Shown: one piece after another, positions 39,833 through 48,986 of the stretch
Numbering within the stretch: position 1 is the stretch's first letter
Layout: every line of letters starts with the position of its first letter
Assembly: GCF_001499995.1 (NCBI RefSeq)
Contig: NZ_LQIU01000009.1
Location: 44,611 to 108,610 of the forward strand
DNA: 64,000 bases
Source: Mycobacterium sp. IS-1496
Lineage (GTDB): Bacteria > Actinomycetota > Actinomycetes > Mycobacteriales > Mycobacteriaceae
Direction of reading: 5' to 3'
Made by a program: the position numbers and the translations under genes
Notes under the pieces: generated by a model
Told to the model about the DNA's origin: nothing
Seen by the model: the letters and a program-made list of their open reading frames with translations, nothing else
The model's database searches: none

Positions 39833-40933
39833 ATGGTCACGCTGGATGAGTTCTCGCGCCTAGTCTCGGCGATCCACGACGCCGCCGTCACGCCCGAGCA
39901 CTGGGTGGACGCGATGGCCGACATCCGGCACTCGCTCGGCGCGGTCACCGGGGCGATGCTGATCGCCGACGACGTCGGGCGCAGTGCCGAGCGGGCCAGC
40001 CTGCCCCCCGACGCCCACCGCACCTACCGCGAGTACTACCACCGGATCGACTACGTGCTCGAGGCGGTGGAACGAGGTCCCGTCGGCCTGATCCACAGCG
40101 GGCGGGTGCTGGTCGACCTCGACGAGCGCTCCGAGTTCAACGGTGACTGGATTCAGCCCAATCACATGGACGACGGCCTGTTCGTCCGGTTGACCGCAGA
40201 CGGCCATCCCGCCTGTTTCATCGTGGCCGACCGGCGGCGCGACGAACCGTTCGTCACCGCCGAGCGCGCGGCACTCGTCACGGCCCTGATCCCCCACTTC
40301 CAGCAGGCGTTGCGCACCGAGAAGCACCTCGCGGAGCTCAGGCGTGACGCCGGTGACCTCGCCGGGGCGATCGACAGCATGCGGCAGGCAGTTCTGGTCG
40401 TCACCGCCAACAGCGTTGTGCTGTACTGCAATTCGTCGGCATCGATGCTGCTGCGCCGCGCCGACGGCCTGGCGGTCCGGTCCGGTCGGCTCCGCGCCTT
40501 GCGCTCGGATGTGGACGCCGCCCTCGCCCATGCGGTGTACGACGCGCTGGGGATGGGCGACGGCGGTGCGCGCAGCGGTGCGTCAGTGCTGTGCCCGCGC
40601 CCGTCGGGCGGACATGCCTTCGTCGCTCACACGTTCCCGTTCCCGGCCGGCGAAGAGCGCGGGTGGGCCGAGCCGCGCGCCCTGGTCGTCATCGCCGATC
40701 CCGACAACCGGCCGCAGCCGCCGAAGGAGATGTTGCGCAACCTCTTCGGACTCACGAACGGTGAATGCGACGTGGCGCTGCGGGTCGCGGGCGGACAGGG
40801 GCTCACGCCGATCTCCGAGGAGTTGTCGGTCTCGCTGGCCACGGTCAAGACCCACCTGCAGCACGTCTTCGACAAGACCGACACTCACCGTCAGGCCGAG
40901 CTGGTCCGTCTCCTCACCGCGCTGCTGCCGTGA
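39833..40933 (+). CDS. LuxR-family transcriptional regulator with PAS-like sensor region
   Basis: A regulator of about 366 residues. The C-terminal LuxR HTH is LTNGECDVALRVAGGQGLTPISEELSVS-type (it starts near residue 305) followed by TVKTHLQHVFDKT. The N-terminal 150 residues lack a response-regulator Asp; a PAS-like stretch is around 190-260 (AVLVVTANSVVLYCNSSA). ATG 39833 is chosen; a GTG at 39740 would add 31 residues without clear homology. Signal and targets unknown. Its end overlaps the converging oxidoreductase gene by 20 bases. Confidence 0.8.
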   Translation: MVTLDEFSRLVSAIHDAAVTPEHWVDAMADIRHSLGAVTGAMLIADDVGRSAERASLPPDAHRTYREYYHRIDYVLEAVERGPVGLIHSGRVLVDLDERSEFNGDWIQPNHMDDGLFVRLTADGHPACFIVADRRRDEPFVTAERAALVTALIPHFQQALRTEKHLAELRRDAGDLAGAIDSMRQAVLVVTANSVVLYCNSSASMLLRRADGLAVRSGRLRALRSDVDAALAHAVYDALGMGDGGARSGASVLCPRPSGGHAFVAHTFPFPAGEERGWAEPRALVVIADPDNRPQPPKEMLRNLFGLTNGECDVALRVAGGQGLTPISEELSVSLATVKTHLQHVFDKTDTHRQAELVRLLTALLP

Positions 40934-42296
40934 GGGCCGACTCACTGCCTCCCGCCGCGGGCGCGCGGCGGCGCTGACCCCGTGCCACCCTGGCCAGCGT
41001 CGCCGGATGCACCAACTGTGCGGGCGGCGCGACCATTCCCACGACACGGAGGAAGTCCAGGGCCACCACCGCGTCTGTCTCGGCGGCCCGCAACACGCGG
41101 TCGGTGTAGGCGTTGGTGAGCCGCATCGACATCGACGGCCTGCCCTGTACCTCAGGCAATGCCAGATCGCTGCCGACGGCAGTCTGCCAGGCCACCCGGA
41201 TCGTTTTGGCCGCCGTGCGGTGGAAGCGGCGCGGCAGGTCGGCATCGCCGGCACGCAGGCAGTCCCGCAGGACCGTCGCCTCGATCGCGGCGACCGTCAT
41301 GCCCTGACCGTAGATGGGGTTGAAGCTGCAGGCTGCGTCGCCGAGGACGATGAAGCCCGCGGGGAACCGCTTGAGCTTGTCGTAGCGCCGCCACCGGTTA
41401 CTCGGATACTGGTGCACCCGGACACCGCCCAGCGGTTCGGCCGCCCGCGCCGCGGCGAGCGCGTACGCCGGAGCGATCCCCTCGCCGAAGTCGAGGAGTT
41501 CGGCCGGGGTGCTCGGCGGGCGGACCGGTCCGAGCGTGCCGGCGGCGACCAGCCAGACGTCCCGCTCGCACCGGAACATCACGAAGCCACGCGGGCGTCC
41601 CGGCTCGAACATCCGGATGATCATGTTCTGCCGCAGCGTATCCGGCGGGATGCGCACCGGCATGCTGGCATACGCGACGCGGATGACCAGCTCCTCGACC
41701 TCGGGTCGCTCGTAGCCGAGTTCGGCCAGCAACGCGGGGGTCCGGGAACCGCGTCCGGACGCGTCGACCACCAGATCGGCGGGCAGATCCGTTGTGGGCC
41801 CGTCGGTCTGGCTCACCCGTACCCCGGTGATGCGGGACCCTGAGCGCAGCAGTGTCTCGACTCGATGCCCGTCGAGGATGTTCACCTGGGGCAGGGCGCG
41901 CACCCGGCGCCACACCTGGTGCTCGAGCATCGGCCGGCTCGCGTAGTGCTGTACCAGGCTCTCCGGCCTCGGCAGCCGGCAGTTGTTCAGGATGACGTGG
42001 CCGCCGAAGCTGATGTCGAACTTCGACATGTCGCCGTCGTCCCAGCGGTGGGCTCCCGCGGCGACCAGCTCGTCGAGGTATCCCGGGAACAGTTCGTCGA
42101 GGATCTGCGCGCACCGCGCGAGCAAGGCGTGCGGTTGGCAGCCCTGCGGTACGCCGCGGCGGGCCACCGGCTCGTCGATCAGCCGGTCCCGTTCGACCAC
42201 CGTGACCCGGTCGTAGTGTTCGGTGAGCACCCGGGCGGCCAGGAGCCCCGCCATGCTCGCCCCGCACACCACAGCGTGCTCGCCGATTCTGGGCAT
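40914..42296 (-). CDS. FAD-dependent oxidoreductase / aromatic-ring monooxygenase-like
   Basis: A 460-residue flavoprotein. The N-terminal nucleotide motif is VVCGASMAGLLAARVL with the second strand VTVVERD; the second FAD motif is FIVLGDAACSFNPIYGQGMT. It resembles the tryptophan halogenase / p-hydroxybenzoate hydroxylase-like oxidoreductases common in actinobacteria. ATG 42296 follows GGGGAGGG; a longer reading has no homology. Substrate unknown. Confidence 0.83.
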   Translation of the reverse strand: MPRIGEHAVVCGASMAGLLAARVLTEHYDRVTVVERDRLIDEPVARRGVPQGCQPHALLARCAQILDELFPGYLDELVAAGAHRWDDGDMSKFDISFGGHVILNNCRLPRPESLVQHYASRPMLEHQVWRRVRALPQVNILDGHRVETLLRSGSRITGVRVSQTDGPTTDLPADLVVDASGRGSRTPALLAELGYERPEVEELVIRVAYASMPVRIPPDTLRQNMIIRMFEPGRPRGFVMFRCERDVWLVAAGTLGPVRPPSTPAELLDFGEGIAPAYALAAARAAEPLGGVRVHQYPSNRWRRYDKLKRFPAGFIVLGDAACSFNPIYGQGMTVAAIEATVLRDCLRAGDADLPRRFHRTAAKTIRVAWQTAVGSDLALPEVQGRPSMSMRLTNAYTDRVLRAAETDAVVALDFLRVVGMVAPPAQLVHPATLARVARGQRRRAPAAGGSESALTAAAR

Positions 42297-42408
42297 GGGT
42301 GATCCCTCCCCGTGATAGGTGTCGAGGTCGACCCAACCACCCCGCAGGGTGTCGCGCCTCAGCCGAACGGTTGAGATGCGCTGGCGCAGCGGGCAACCGA
42401 TTGCGGCT

Positions 42409-43224
42409 TCACAGGCCGAGCAGTCCGGGCAGATCGGCAACGGAGTCGATCACGTGGTTCGGCTGCATCGCGAATTCGTCGGCGGCCCAACGGTCCAGCG
42501 TGTCCTGCCGGAACTTGCCGGTGCGCACCAGCACCCCCGTCATCCCCACCACCTGCGCCGCCAGCACGTCGTTGTTGAGATCGTCACCAACCATGTACAT
42601 CTCGTCGGGGTCCACACCGAGGGCCCCCGCGGCGGCCAGGAATCCCTCGGGTGCGGGTTTGCCGACCGCCGTCGCCTTGCGGCCCGACGTCTCCTCCATC
42701 CCGATGAGGTACATCCCGGTGTCGATGCGCAGACCGTCGGCGGTGTTCCACGATGTGCTGCGGTGCATGGCGACCACCGGCACGCCGCGGGCCATCCAGT
42801 CGTAGACCCAGCTCAGCGTCAGATGGTCGTACTCCGGGCCCGCGCCGCCGAGCAGCACCACATCCGGTTGCTCGGGGACGTGGCCGGGGCCGTACTCACC
42901 GGCGTACACCAGGTCGACGCCGGGCATGTCCTCGCCGATCCTGCCGCTGTTCACCAGGAAGCACCGGGCGCCGGGGTAACGGTCGCGGACGTACTCGGCG
43001 GTGAGCACCGCGGCGGTGATCACCTCATCGAGGGTGACATGCATCCCGGCATCGACGAGCAGGTCGGCGATCTGCCTGCGCGTCTTGGTGGTGGTGTTCG
43101 TCAGATAGGACCGCGCGACCTGGTGCTCGGCGAGCACCCCCAGGGTCTCGGCGGCCCCGTCGATCGGCCGCCACGAGGTCACCAGCACGCCATCGATGTC
43201 GAAGAGCACCCCACCGATCGCCAT
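42409..43224 (-). CDS. HAD-superfamily phosphatase (NagD-like, subclass IIA)
   Basis: A 271-residue HAD hydrolase. The nucleophile motif is FDIDGVL (Asp9, Asp11), motif II is LTNTTT, the conserved Lys is in VGKPAPEGF, and motif III is MVGDDLNNDV. A C2 cap sits between motifs II and III. It hydrolyses phosphate esters; substrate unknown. ATG 43224 gives the usual start; the upstream ATG (43245) adds seven residues. Confidence 0.87.
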   Translation of the reverse strand: MAIGGVLFDIDGVLVTSWRPIDGAAETLGVLAEHQVARSYLTNTTTKTRRQIADLLVDAGMHVTLDEVITAAVLTAEYVRDRYPGARCFLVNSGRIGEDMPGVDLVYAGEYGPGHVPEQPDVVLLGGAGPEYDHLTLSWVYDWMARGVPVVAMHRSTSWNTADGLRIDTGMYLIGMEETSGRKATAVGKPAPEGFLAAAGALGVDPDEMYMVGDDLNNDVLAAQVVGMTGVLVRTGKFRQDTLDRWAADEFAMQPNHVIDSVADLPGLLGL

Positions 43225-43269
43225 GCGCCGACAGTAAACCGCCACCGACGGCGCGCAACTCGGACCCGG

Positions 43270-44730
43270 TCAATGACGCACCCAGGGGACGTCCCCCACC
43301 CACGGCGAGGCCGCCGCCACGATCGACCACGCCGCATCGGCGGGTACGTCGATGACGCGGTAGGCCTTCTCGCCCGCGGCGGTGGCGGCGATCAGCGTCG
43401 CCACGCCGGACCGCCGCTGAAAGAACGTCTGCCGCACCGTCCACCCGATGATGCCGGGCCCGGCGATGCAGTCGCGGCGCCGCTCGAGGCTGCCGGTGCG
43501 CGCCACCAGCCAGCCGTCGCCGACCCGGTGCCCGAGCGCGCGGACCCGGTCGGCGGCGACCAGCGCGCAGCTCACCGCGAGCACCGCCCACACCACCCAG
43601 AGCCAGACCGGCGGGGCCGTCAGCACGGTCGCCACCGTCAGCGCGACACCCAGCGCCGTGGGCACGACGAGCGCTCGGGTCCACCGCCGCCGCGCCGCGG
43701 CCGCCCCGTGGCTGCGCAGCGGTCCGGTGACCTCCTGGTCGCGGGCGATCAGATCGCTCAGCACCGCGCGTGCGGTCACCGCCGGGCAGGGCGGCAACAG
43801 CAACGACGCCTCGCCCTCACCGCCCACCCCGGTCATCACCGCGTCCAGCCGCGCACCGCCGAATGCCCTGACCAGCAGCGGTTCGCGCAGCGTGCCGCCG
43901 CGGAGCCGGCGCATGTCGTAGGTGTGTTCCTGCCGGCGCAGCATGCCGTGTTCGAGGTGCAGGACATCCGCATCCCGCCGCAGCAGCAGATTCCCGTACG
44001 TCACCAGGGACCGCAGCACCGACAGCACCACGGACCCGATCAGCACGGCGAGCACGACGGCGGCCACGGTCGCCGCAACGCCGAAGCGCTGCGCGACATC
44101 GCGGCCGTCCTCGGCGAGGTCCGAATCACGCAGCAGCGCACCGACTCCCGCCTGATACAGCAGACCGGCCGCGGCGGCGATCATCGCCAGACCCGTGAAG
44201 CTGAGTGGGCTGTACCGCAGCCATGCCGGCTGCCAGCGCGCCAGCACCCGGCCCTGTGGTCCGGCATCGGCGGCGACGGTCAGCGAGCCGGCGAGCAGCT
44301 CGGCCCGCAGATGCGGCACCTGGCCCGCCTCGACGGCGTCGAGCGCGAACGCGGCGTCCCCGCGCGCCTCCTGCCCGGTGCTCACCCGCAGCACGGTCAG
44401 GCCGAGCAACCGGTGCAGCAGCCGGGCATCGGTGGACACCGACCGAATCCTGTTGCGCGGCACCGAGAGCACCCGGCGCTGCAGCACACCGGCGCGCAGC
44501 TGGACCTCCTCGGCGTCGATCCGGTAGGTCGTCGTGAACCACCGCGCCACCCCGACGGCGACCGTCGCGACCAGCGCGGCAACCGCCCACAACGGATTCC
44601 CGGTCGCCGATCCGAGCACCACCGACCCGATCAGCACCGGGACCTGGCGCAACACCTCGTGCACCGGGTGGACCAGCAGCATGCGCGGGCTCAGCCGTAG
44701 CCACGACGGTTCCGAAGCCGGGGCCGTCAC
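43270..44730 (-). CDS. Membrane protein with repeated bacterial PH (bPH2) domains, YdbT-like
   Basis: A 486-residue membrane protein. Several paired transmembrane segments alternate with YdbT-type bPH2 domains (for example TTYRIDAEEVQLRAGVLQRR, RNRIRSVSTD and IIGWTVRQTFFQRRSG). The start is a GTG whose TGA overlap ties it to the shorter PH protein gene before it (GTGA). Such pairs (YdbS/YdbT) are widespread in Gram-positives; a role in envelope stress is only suspected. Confidence 0.83.
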   Translation of the reverse strand: MTAPASEPSWLRLSPRMLLVHPVHEVLRQVPVLIGSVVLGSATGNPLWAVAALVATVAVGVARWFTTTYRIDAEEVQLRAGVLQRRVLSVPRNRIRSVSTDARLLHRLLGLTVLRVSTGQEARGDAAFALDAVEAGQVPHLRAELLAGSLTVAADAGPQGRVLARWQPAWLRYSPLSFTGLAMIAAAAGLLYQAGVGALLRDSDLAEDGRDVAQRFGVAATVAAVVLAVLIGSVVLSVLRSLVTYGNLLLRRDADVLHLEHGMLRRQEHTYDMRRLRGGTLREPLLVRAFGGARLDAVMTGVGGEGEASLLLPPCPAVTARAVLSDLIARDQEVTGPLRSHGAAAARRRWTRALVVPTALGVALTVATVLTAPPVWLWVVWAVLAVSCALVAADRVRALGHRVGDGWLVARTGSLERRRDCIAGPGIIGWTVRQTFFQRRSGVATLIAATAAGEKAYRVIDVPADAAWSIVAAASPWVGDVPWVRH

Positions 44731-45218
44731 GTCGCGTCCTGTTCCCCGAGCGCCGCGATGTCGGTCAACTGCGCGACGATCCGTTCGGCCACCGGGGCAT
44801 CGAGCGCGACGATGCGCACCGCCCCGGCCGACGACGCCGTCGTCACCGTCACGCTGGCTAACCCGAACAACCGGTCCAGCGGACCGCGCTGGGTGTCGAC
44901 GGTCTGCACGCGGGAGATCGGGGCGATCCGGCGTTCCTGCACGAGCCAACCGGTGCGCGTGTACACCGCCCGCGCGTCGATGGCCCAGCGGTGCACCCGA
45001 TACCGCCACACCGGCACGACGCCGACGAACACGACGATGCCGAGGACGGTGCCCACCGCCGCGACGGCGTGCGGCCACCCCGTCACCGGGTCCGTCGCCC
45101 ACCAGACCACCTGCGCCACCACGAGCACCGACCACGGCAGCGCCGCCGACGTCGCCCACAGCAGGGGCGCCTTGGCGCTCGGCCGGTTCTCCGGATCGGC
45201 GAGAACGACTTCGTCCAT
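44727..45218 (-). CDS. Membrane protein with single PH domain, YdbS-like
   Basis: A 163-residue protein with two N-terminal transmembrane segments (about 22-42 and 50-70) and one bPH2 domain (WAIDARAVYTRTGWLVQERR, ISRVQTVDTQRGPLDRLFGL). ATG 45218 is preferred; ATG 45236 would place the start within 18 bases of the divergent SDR gene. Partner of the downstream YdbT-like protein. Confidence 0.83.
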   Translation of the reverse strand: MDEVVLADPENRPSAKAPLLWATSAALPWSVLVVAQVVWWATDPVTGWPHAVAAVGTVLGIVVFVGVVPVWRYRVHRWAIDARAVYTRTGWLVQERRIAPISRVQTVDTQRGPLDRLFGLASVTVTTASSAGAVRIVALDAPVAERIVAQLTDIAALGEQDAT

Positions 45219-45253
45219 GGGTCGAGCATGGCGCATCTGGGTAGGGTTTCGGC

Positions 45254-46183
45254 ATGACCCAAGAGACAGCGGCGACCAAATGGACCGCGGCGCGCGTGCC
45301 CGACCAGGAAGGCCGTGTCGCCGTCATCACCGGCGCCAATACGGGCATCGGTTACGAGGCGGCCGCGGTGCTGGCCGGTAAGGGCGCGCACGTGGTGCTG
45401 GCCGTGCGCAACACCGAGAAGGGCCGCGCTGCCGCCGAGCGCATCCGTGCGGGGCTGCCGCATGCCGACGTGACGGTGCGCGAACTCGATCTCACCTCAC
45501 TGGACAGCATCCGCGCGGCGGCGGACCAGTTGCGCGCCGACTACTCACGGATCGACCTGCTGATCAACAACGCGGGCGTGATGATGACCGAGAAGGGCAC
45601 CACCAAGGACGGTTTCGAGCTCCAGCTCGGCACCAACCACCTCGGGCACTTCGCACTCACCGGCCAACTGCTCGACAACCTGCTCCCCGTCGAGGGCTCG
45701 CGCGTCGTGACCGTCAGCAGCGGCGCGCATCGCTTCGGCCGCATGAATTTCGACGATCTGCAGTCCGAACGCGGCTACAACCGCGTCACCGCCTACGGGC
45801 AGAGCAAGCTCGCCAATCTGCTGTTCACCTACGAGCTCAACCGCCGGCTGTCGGCCAAGGGCGCCCCGACCATCGCCGTCGCGGCGCATCCCGGTGGATC
45901 CGACACCGAGCTGACGCGGAACCTCTGGCCCGTGGTGCGCAAACCCGTTCAGCTGGTCTGGGGCCTGCTGGCGCAGAGCGCCGAGATGGGTGCGCTGCCG
46001 ACGCTGCGCGCGGCGACCGACCCCGACGTGCGCGGCGGGCAGTATTTCGGTCCCGACGGTATCGGCGAACAGCGCGGCCACCCGAAACTCGTGCAGTCCA
46101 ACGCCCGCTCGTACGACGAGGCCGCACAGCGGCGGCTGTGGAGCGTGTCCGAGGAACTCACCGGCGTCACCTTCCCCGTCTGA
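45254..46183 (+). CDS. SDR oxidoreductase (Rv0439c-like), paralogue B
   Basis: A 309-residue short-chain dehydrogenase, paralogue of the gene at 33848-34759. TGANTGIG, NNAGVM, SSGAHR and YGQSK are the cofactor and catalytic motifs. It stands directly before moeA2 with two bases between, the same order as Rv0439c and Rv0438c, so this copy is the syntenic orthologue. Substrate unknown. Confidence 0.9.
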   Translation: MTQETAATKWTAARVPDQEGRVAVITGANTGIGYEAAAVLAGKGAHVVLAVRNTEKGRAAAERIRAGLPHADVTVRELDLTSLDSIRAAADQLRADYSRIDLLINNAGVMMTEKGTTKDGFELQLGTNHLGHFALTGQLLDNLLPVEGSRVVTVSSGAHRFGRMNFDDLQSERGYNRVTAYGQSKLANLLFTYELNRRLSAKGAPTIAVAAHPGGSDTELTRNLWPVVRKPVQLVWGLLAQSAEMGALPTLRAATDPDVRGGQYFGPDGIGEQRGHPKLVQSNARSYDEAAQRRLWSVSEELTGVTFPV

Positions 46184-46185
46184 CC

Positions 46186-47382
46186 ATGCGGACCGTCGAA
46201 GAGCACCAGCGGGTCGTCGCGGGGCTGATCGAAAGGCGTCCTCCGGTCCGGCTGCCGATCGCCGCCACGCTCGGCCTCACGCTGGCCGAGGACATCGTCG
46301 CGCCGCTGTCGCTGCCCGGTTTCGACAACTCCGCGATGGACGGATACGCCGTCGTCGCCGAAGACGTCGCGGACGCGACCGACGACCGGCCGGTGCGTCT
46401 GCCGGTCGCCGAGGACATCCCGGCCGGGCGCACCGATCCGCTGGTGCTGCAACCGGGCAGCGCGCACCGCATCATGACGGGCGCGCCACTGCCTCGCGGG
46501 GCGACCGCGGTGGTCCCGGTCGAGGCGACGAACGCCGCCACCGACACCGTCGAGATCCGTTCCGCCGTCCGGCCCGGCCAGCACGTCCGCACCGCCGGTG
46601 AGGACGTCACCGCGGGCACCACGGTGCTGCGGACCGGAGTCGCGCTCACCCCGGCGGCCCTGGGTCTCGCGGCGGCGCTCGGTCTCGGCGAACTGTCGGT
46701 CATTCCGCCGCAGCGGGTGTTGGTCATGTCGACGGGGACCGAACTGGTCTCCCCCGGCACCCCGCTGCTGCCCGGGCAGATCTACGAGTCCAACGCCGTC
46801 ATGCTCGCCGCGGCCGTGCGGGAGGCGGGCGGTGAGGTGATCGCCTCGCCGATGACCGGCGACGATGTCGACGCGTTCCGGGCCACCCTGGAGCGGTACG
46901 CCGGACAGGCCGATCTGATCGTCACCACCGGCGGCGTGAGCGCCGGTGCGTACGAGGTCGTCAAGGACACCCTGGGCGCCGGTGAGGTCGAGTTCACGAA
47001 GGTGGCCATGCAACCCGGAATGCCGCAGGGCGCGGGCCGCGTCGGCGGGACGCCCATCATCACGCTGCCCGGCAACCCGGTCAGCGCGCTGGTCTCGTTC
47101 GAGGTGTTCCTGCGGGCGCCGCTGCGCGCGGCGATGGGCGCAGCGGCGCCCGAACGCCCCCGCCGCAGCGCGGTACTGACCGAGGATCTGACGTCGCCGC
47201 GCGGTAAGCGCCAGTTCCGCCGCGGGGTATTCGACCAGCACACCGGCGAGGTGATGAGCTACGGCCCGCCCGCGTCGCACCACCTGCGCTGGCTGGCGTC
47301 GGCCAACTGTCTGCTCGAGATCCCCGAGGACGTGGGCGAGCTGCCCGCCGGATCGCGGGTGGATCTATGGGACCTGAGTTAG
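46186..47382 (+). CDS. moeA2: Molybdopterin molybdenumtransferase MoeA2
   Basis: A 398-residue MoeA, which inserts molybdate into adenylylated molybdopterin in molybdenum-cofactor synthesis. The signature regions are [27 protein letters not shown], and the MPT-binding domain [23 protein letters not shown] and [11 protein letters not shown] 46186 lies two bases past the SDR stop. Position matches Rv0438c. Other moco genes are not in the window. Confidence 0.95.
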   Translation: MRTVEEHQRVVAGLIERRPPVRLPIAATLGLTLAEDIVAPLSLPGFDNSAMDGYAVVAEDVADATDDRPVRLPVAEDIPAGRTDPLVLQPGSAHRIMTGAPLPRGATAVVPVEATNAATDTVEIRSAVRPGQHVRTAGEDVTAGTTVLRTGVALTPAALGLAAALGLGELSVIPPQRVLVMSTGTELVSPGTPLLPGQIYESNAVMLAAAVREAGGEVIASPMTGDDVDAFRATLERYAGQADLIVTTGGVSAGAYEVVKDTLGAGEVEFTKVAMQPGMPQGAGRVGGTPIITLPGNPVSALVSFEVFLRAPLRAAMGAAAPERPRRSAVLTEDLTSPRGKRQFRRGVFDQHTGEVMSYGPPASHHLRWLASANCLLEIPEDVGELPAGSRVDLWDLS

Positions 47383-47404
47383 CCAGGCCGACACCCCACG
47401 CACG

Positions 47405-47410
47405 TAGAAT
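47405..47410 (+). promoter_or_regulatory. -10 element for a leaderless psd transcript
   Basis: TAGAAT, seven bases before the psd ATG at 47418. This spacing puts the transcription start on the A of the ATG, the arrangement of leaderless mycobacterial genes. The same ACGTAGAAT string is found before mnhA (55640-55648). Confidence 0.5.
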
Positions 47411-47417
47411 CCAGCCG

Positions 47418-48125
47418 ATGGCCAGACGCCCCCGCACCGATGACCTGAGATCCGGCCCAGAGCGGTTCATGGCGCTGGTGAAGACCACCGTTCCGCCGGT
47501 TCACCCGGCCGGCCTGCCGTTCATCGGCGCCGGCCTCGCGGTGGCCGCCGCAGGCCGCCGCAACAGGTGGGTGCGGGGCGCGGGCCTGGTCGCCGCCGGC
47601 GCGAACGCCGCCTTCTTCCGGCATCCGCCGCGCGTGCCACCGACCCGGCCGGGTGTGGTGGTAGCCCCCGCCGACGGGCTGATCTGCCTGGTCGAGGAGG
47701 CCGAACCGCCCGCCGAGCTCAACCTGCCTGCCCGGCCGGTGCCCCGGGTGAGCATCTTCCTGTCGATCTTCGACGCCCACGTGCAGCGGATCCCGATCAG
47801 CGGTGAGGTGGTCGCCGTCGAACACCGGCCCGGCCTGTTCGGATCCGCCGAGTTGGCGGCGGCCAGCGAGGACAACGAACGCAACAGCGTGGTGATCCGC
47901 ACCGACACCGGCGCCCAGGTGATCGCCGTGCAGATCGCGGGCCTGGTCGCCCGCCGCATCGTCTGCGACCTCACCCCCGGCGACAAGGTGACCATCGGCG
48001 ACACCTACGGGCTCATCCGCTACGGCTCGCGACTGGACACCTACCTTCCCGAGGGCACCGAGATCAAGGTGCTGCCCGGCCAGCGCGCGGTCGGCGGCGA
48101 GACGATCCTGGCGGAGCTGCCGTGA
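47418..48125 (+). CDS. psd: Phosphatidylserine decarboxylase
   Basis: A 235-residue decarboxylase that turns phosphatidylserine into phosphatidylethanolamine at the membrane. It is the short type (Rv0437c, 231 residues). The serine of RYGSR near residue 213 is the self-cleavage point that creates the pyruvoyl group and separates beta and alpha chains. ATG 47418 gives the MARRPRTDD start of the family. Its stop overlaps the GTG of pssA (GTGA), so synthesis and consumption of phosphatidylserine are coupled. Confidence 0.95.
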   Translation: MARRPRTDDLRSGPERFMALVKTTVPPVHPAGLPFIGAGLAVAAAGRRNRWVRGAGLVAAGANAAFFRHPPRVPPTRPGVVVAPADGLICLVEEAEPPAELNLPARPVPRVSIFLSIFDAHVQRIPISGEVVAVEHRPGLFGSAELAAASEDNERNSVVIRTDTGAQVIAVQIAGLVARRIVCDLTPGDKVTIGDTYGLIRYGSRLDTYLPEGTEIKVLPGQRAVGGETILAELP

Positions 48126-48985
48126 TCCAGCCCCGCATCTCCAAACGCGTCGTCAGCCTGCGCATCCTGCCGAGCGCGATGACCGTCGCCGCGATCTGTC
48201 TCGGCCTGTCCTCGGTGAAGTTCGCACTCGATGACCGGCCCACCGAGGCGATGGCGTTCCTCGCCGTCGCGGCCATCCTGGACGCCCTCGACGGCCGGAT
48301 CGCCCGCATGCTCAACGCCACGTCGAAGATGGGCGAGGAGATCGACTCCCTGGCCGACGCGGTGAACTTCGGTGTGGCGCCGGCGTTCATCGTCTACGGC
48401 ACGCTGCTGTCGCAGTCGCGCATCGGCTGGATCGTGGTGCTGCTCTACGCGGTGTGCATCGTCCTGCGGTTGGCCCGGTTCAACGCGATGCTGGCCGAGG
48501 ACCTGCCCGCTTACACCAAGGAGTTCTTCGTCGGGATGCCCGCGCCGGCCGGGGCGATCGGCGCGATCGGCCCGCTGGCGGCGAAGATGCAGTTCGGTGA
48601 GGGCTGGTGGACATCGGAGGCCGCGGTCGTCATCTGGATGGTCGGTGTCTCGCTGCTGGTGGTCAGCACGATCCCGATGCGCAAGATCCACACGTTCTCG
48701 GTGCCGCCGAACATGGTGGCGCCACTGCTCGCGCTGCTGGCGATCGGCGTGACCGCCTCGATCCTCTACGGCTACCTGGTGATCCTGGTGATCATCCTGG
48801 CCTACGTCATCCACATCCCGTTCGCGGTGCGCACCGAGCGGTGGCTGGCCGCGCACCCCGAGACGTGGGACGACAAACCGCGGCAGCGCCGTGCGATCCG
48901 CCGCGCCTCCCGCCGCGAGGTCCGGCGCACGCAACCGCACCGGCGTTCCGTGGCCCGGCTCGGCCTGCGCAAACCCGGCAGGTGA
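48122..48985 (+). CDS. pssA: CDP-diacylglycerol-serine O-phosphatidyltransferase
   Basis: A 287-residue membrane enzyme that makes phosphatidylserine from CDP-diacylglycerol and serine. The CDP-alcohol phosphotransferase motif is complete: [10 protein letters not shown], then GEEIDSLAD with the last two Asp residues. About eight transmembrane segments; the C-terminal 45 residues are very basic ([15 protein letters not shown]). GTG start coupled to psd. Supplies substrate to psd. Confidence 0.96.
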   Translation: MIQPRISKRVVSLRILPSAMTVAAICLGLSSVKFALDDRPTEAMAFLAVAAILDALDGRIARMLNATSKMGEEIDSLADAVNFGVAPAFIVYGTLLSQSRIGWIVVLLYAVCIVLRLARFNAMLAEDLPAYTKEFFVGMPAPAGAIGAIGPLAAKMQFGEGWWTSEAAVVIWMVGVSLLVVSTIPMRKIHTFSVPPNMVAPLLALLAIGVTASILYGYLVILVIILAYVIHIPFAVRTERWLAAHPETWDDKPRQRRAIRRASRREVRRTQPHRRSVARLGLRKPGR

Positions 48986-48986
48986 C

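Noticed and set aside
44731..45348. N-terminal extension of the larger PH-domain protein
   Set aside because: It covers the YdbS-like gene in another frame; the GTGA overlap at 44727-44730 marks the true start.
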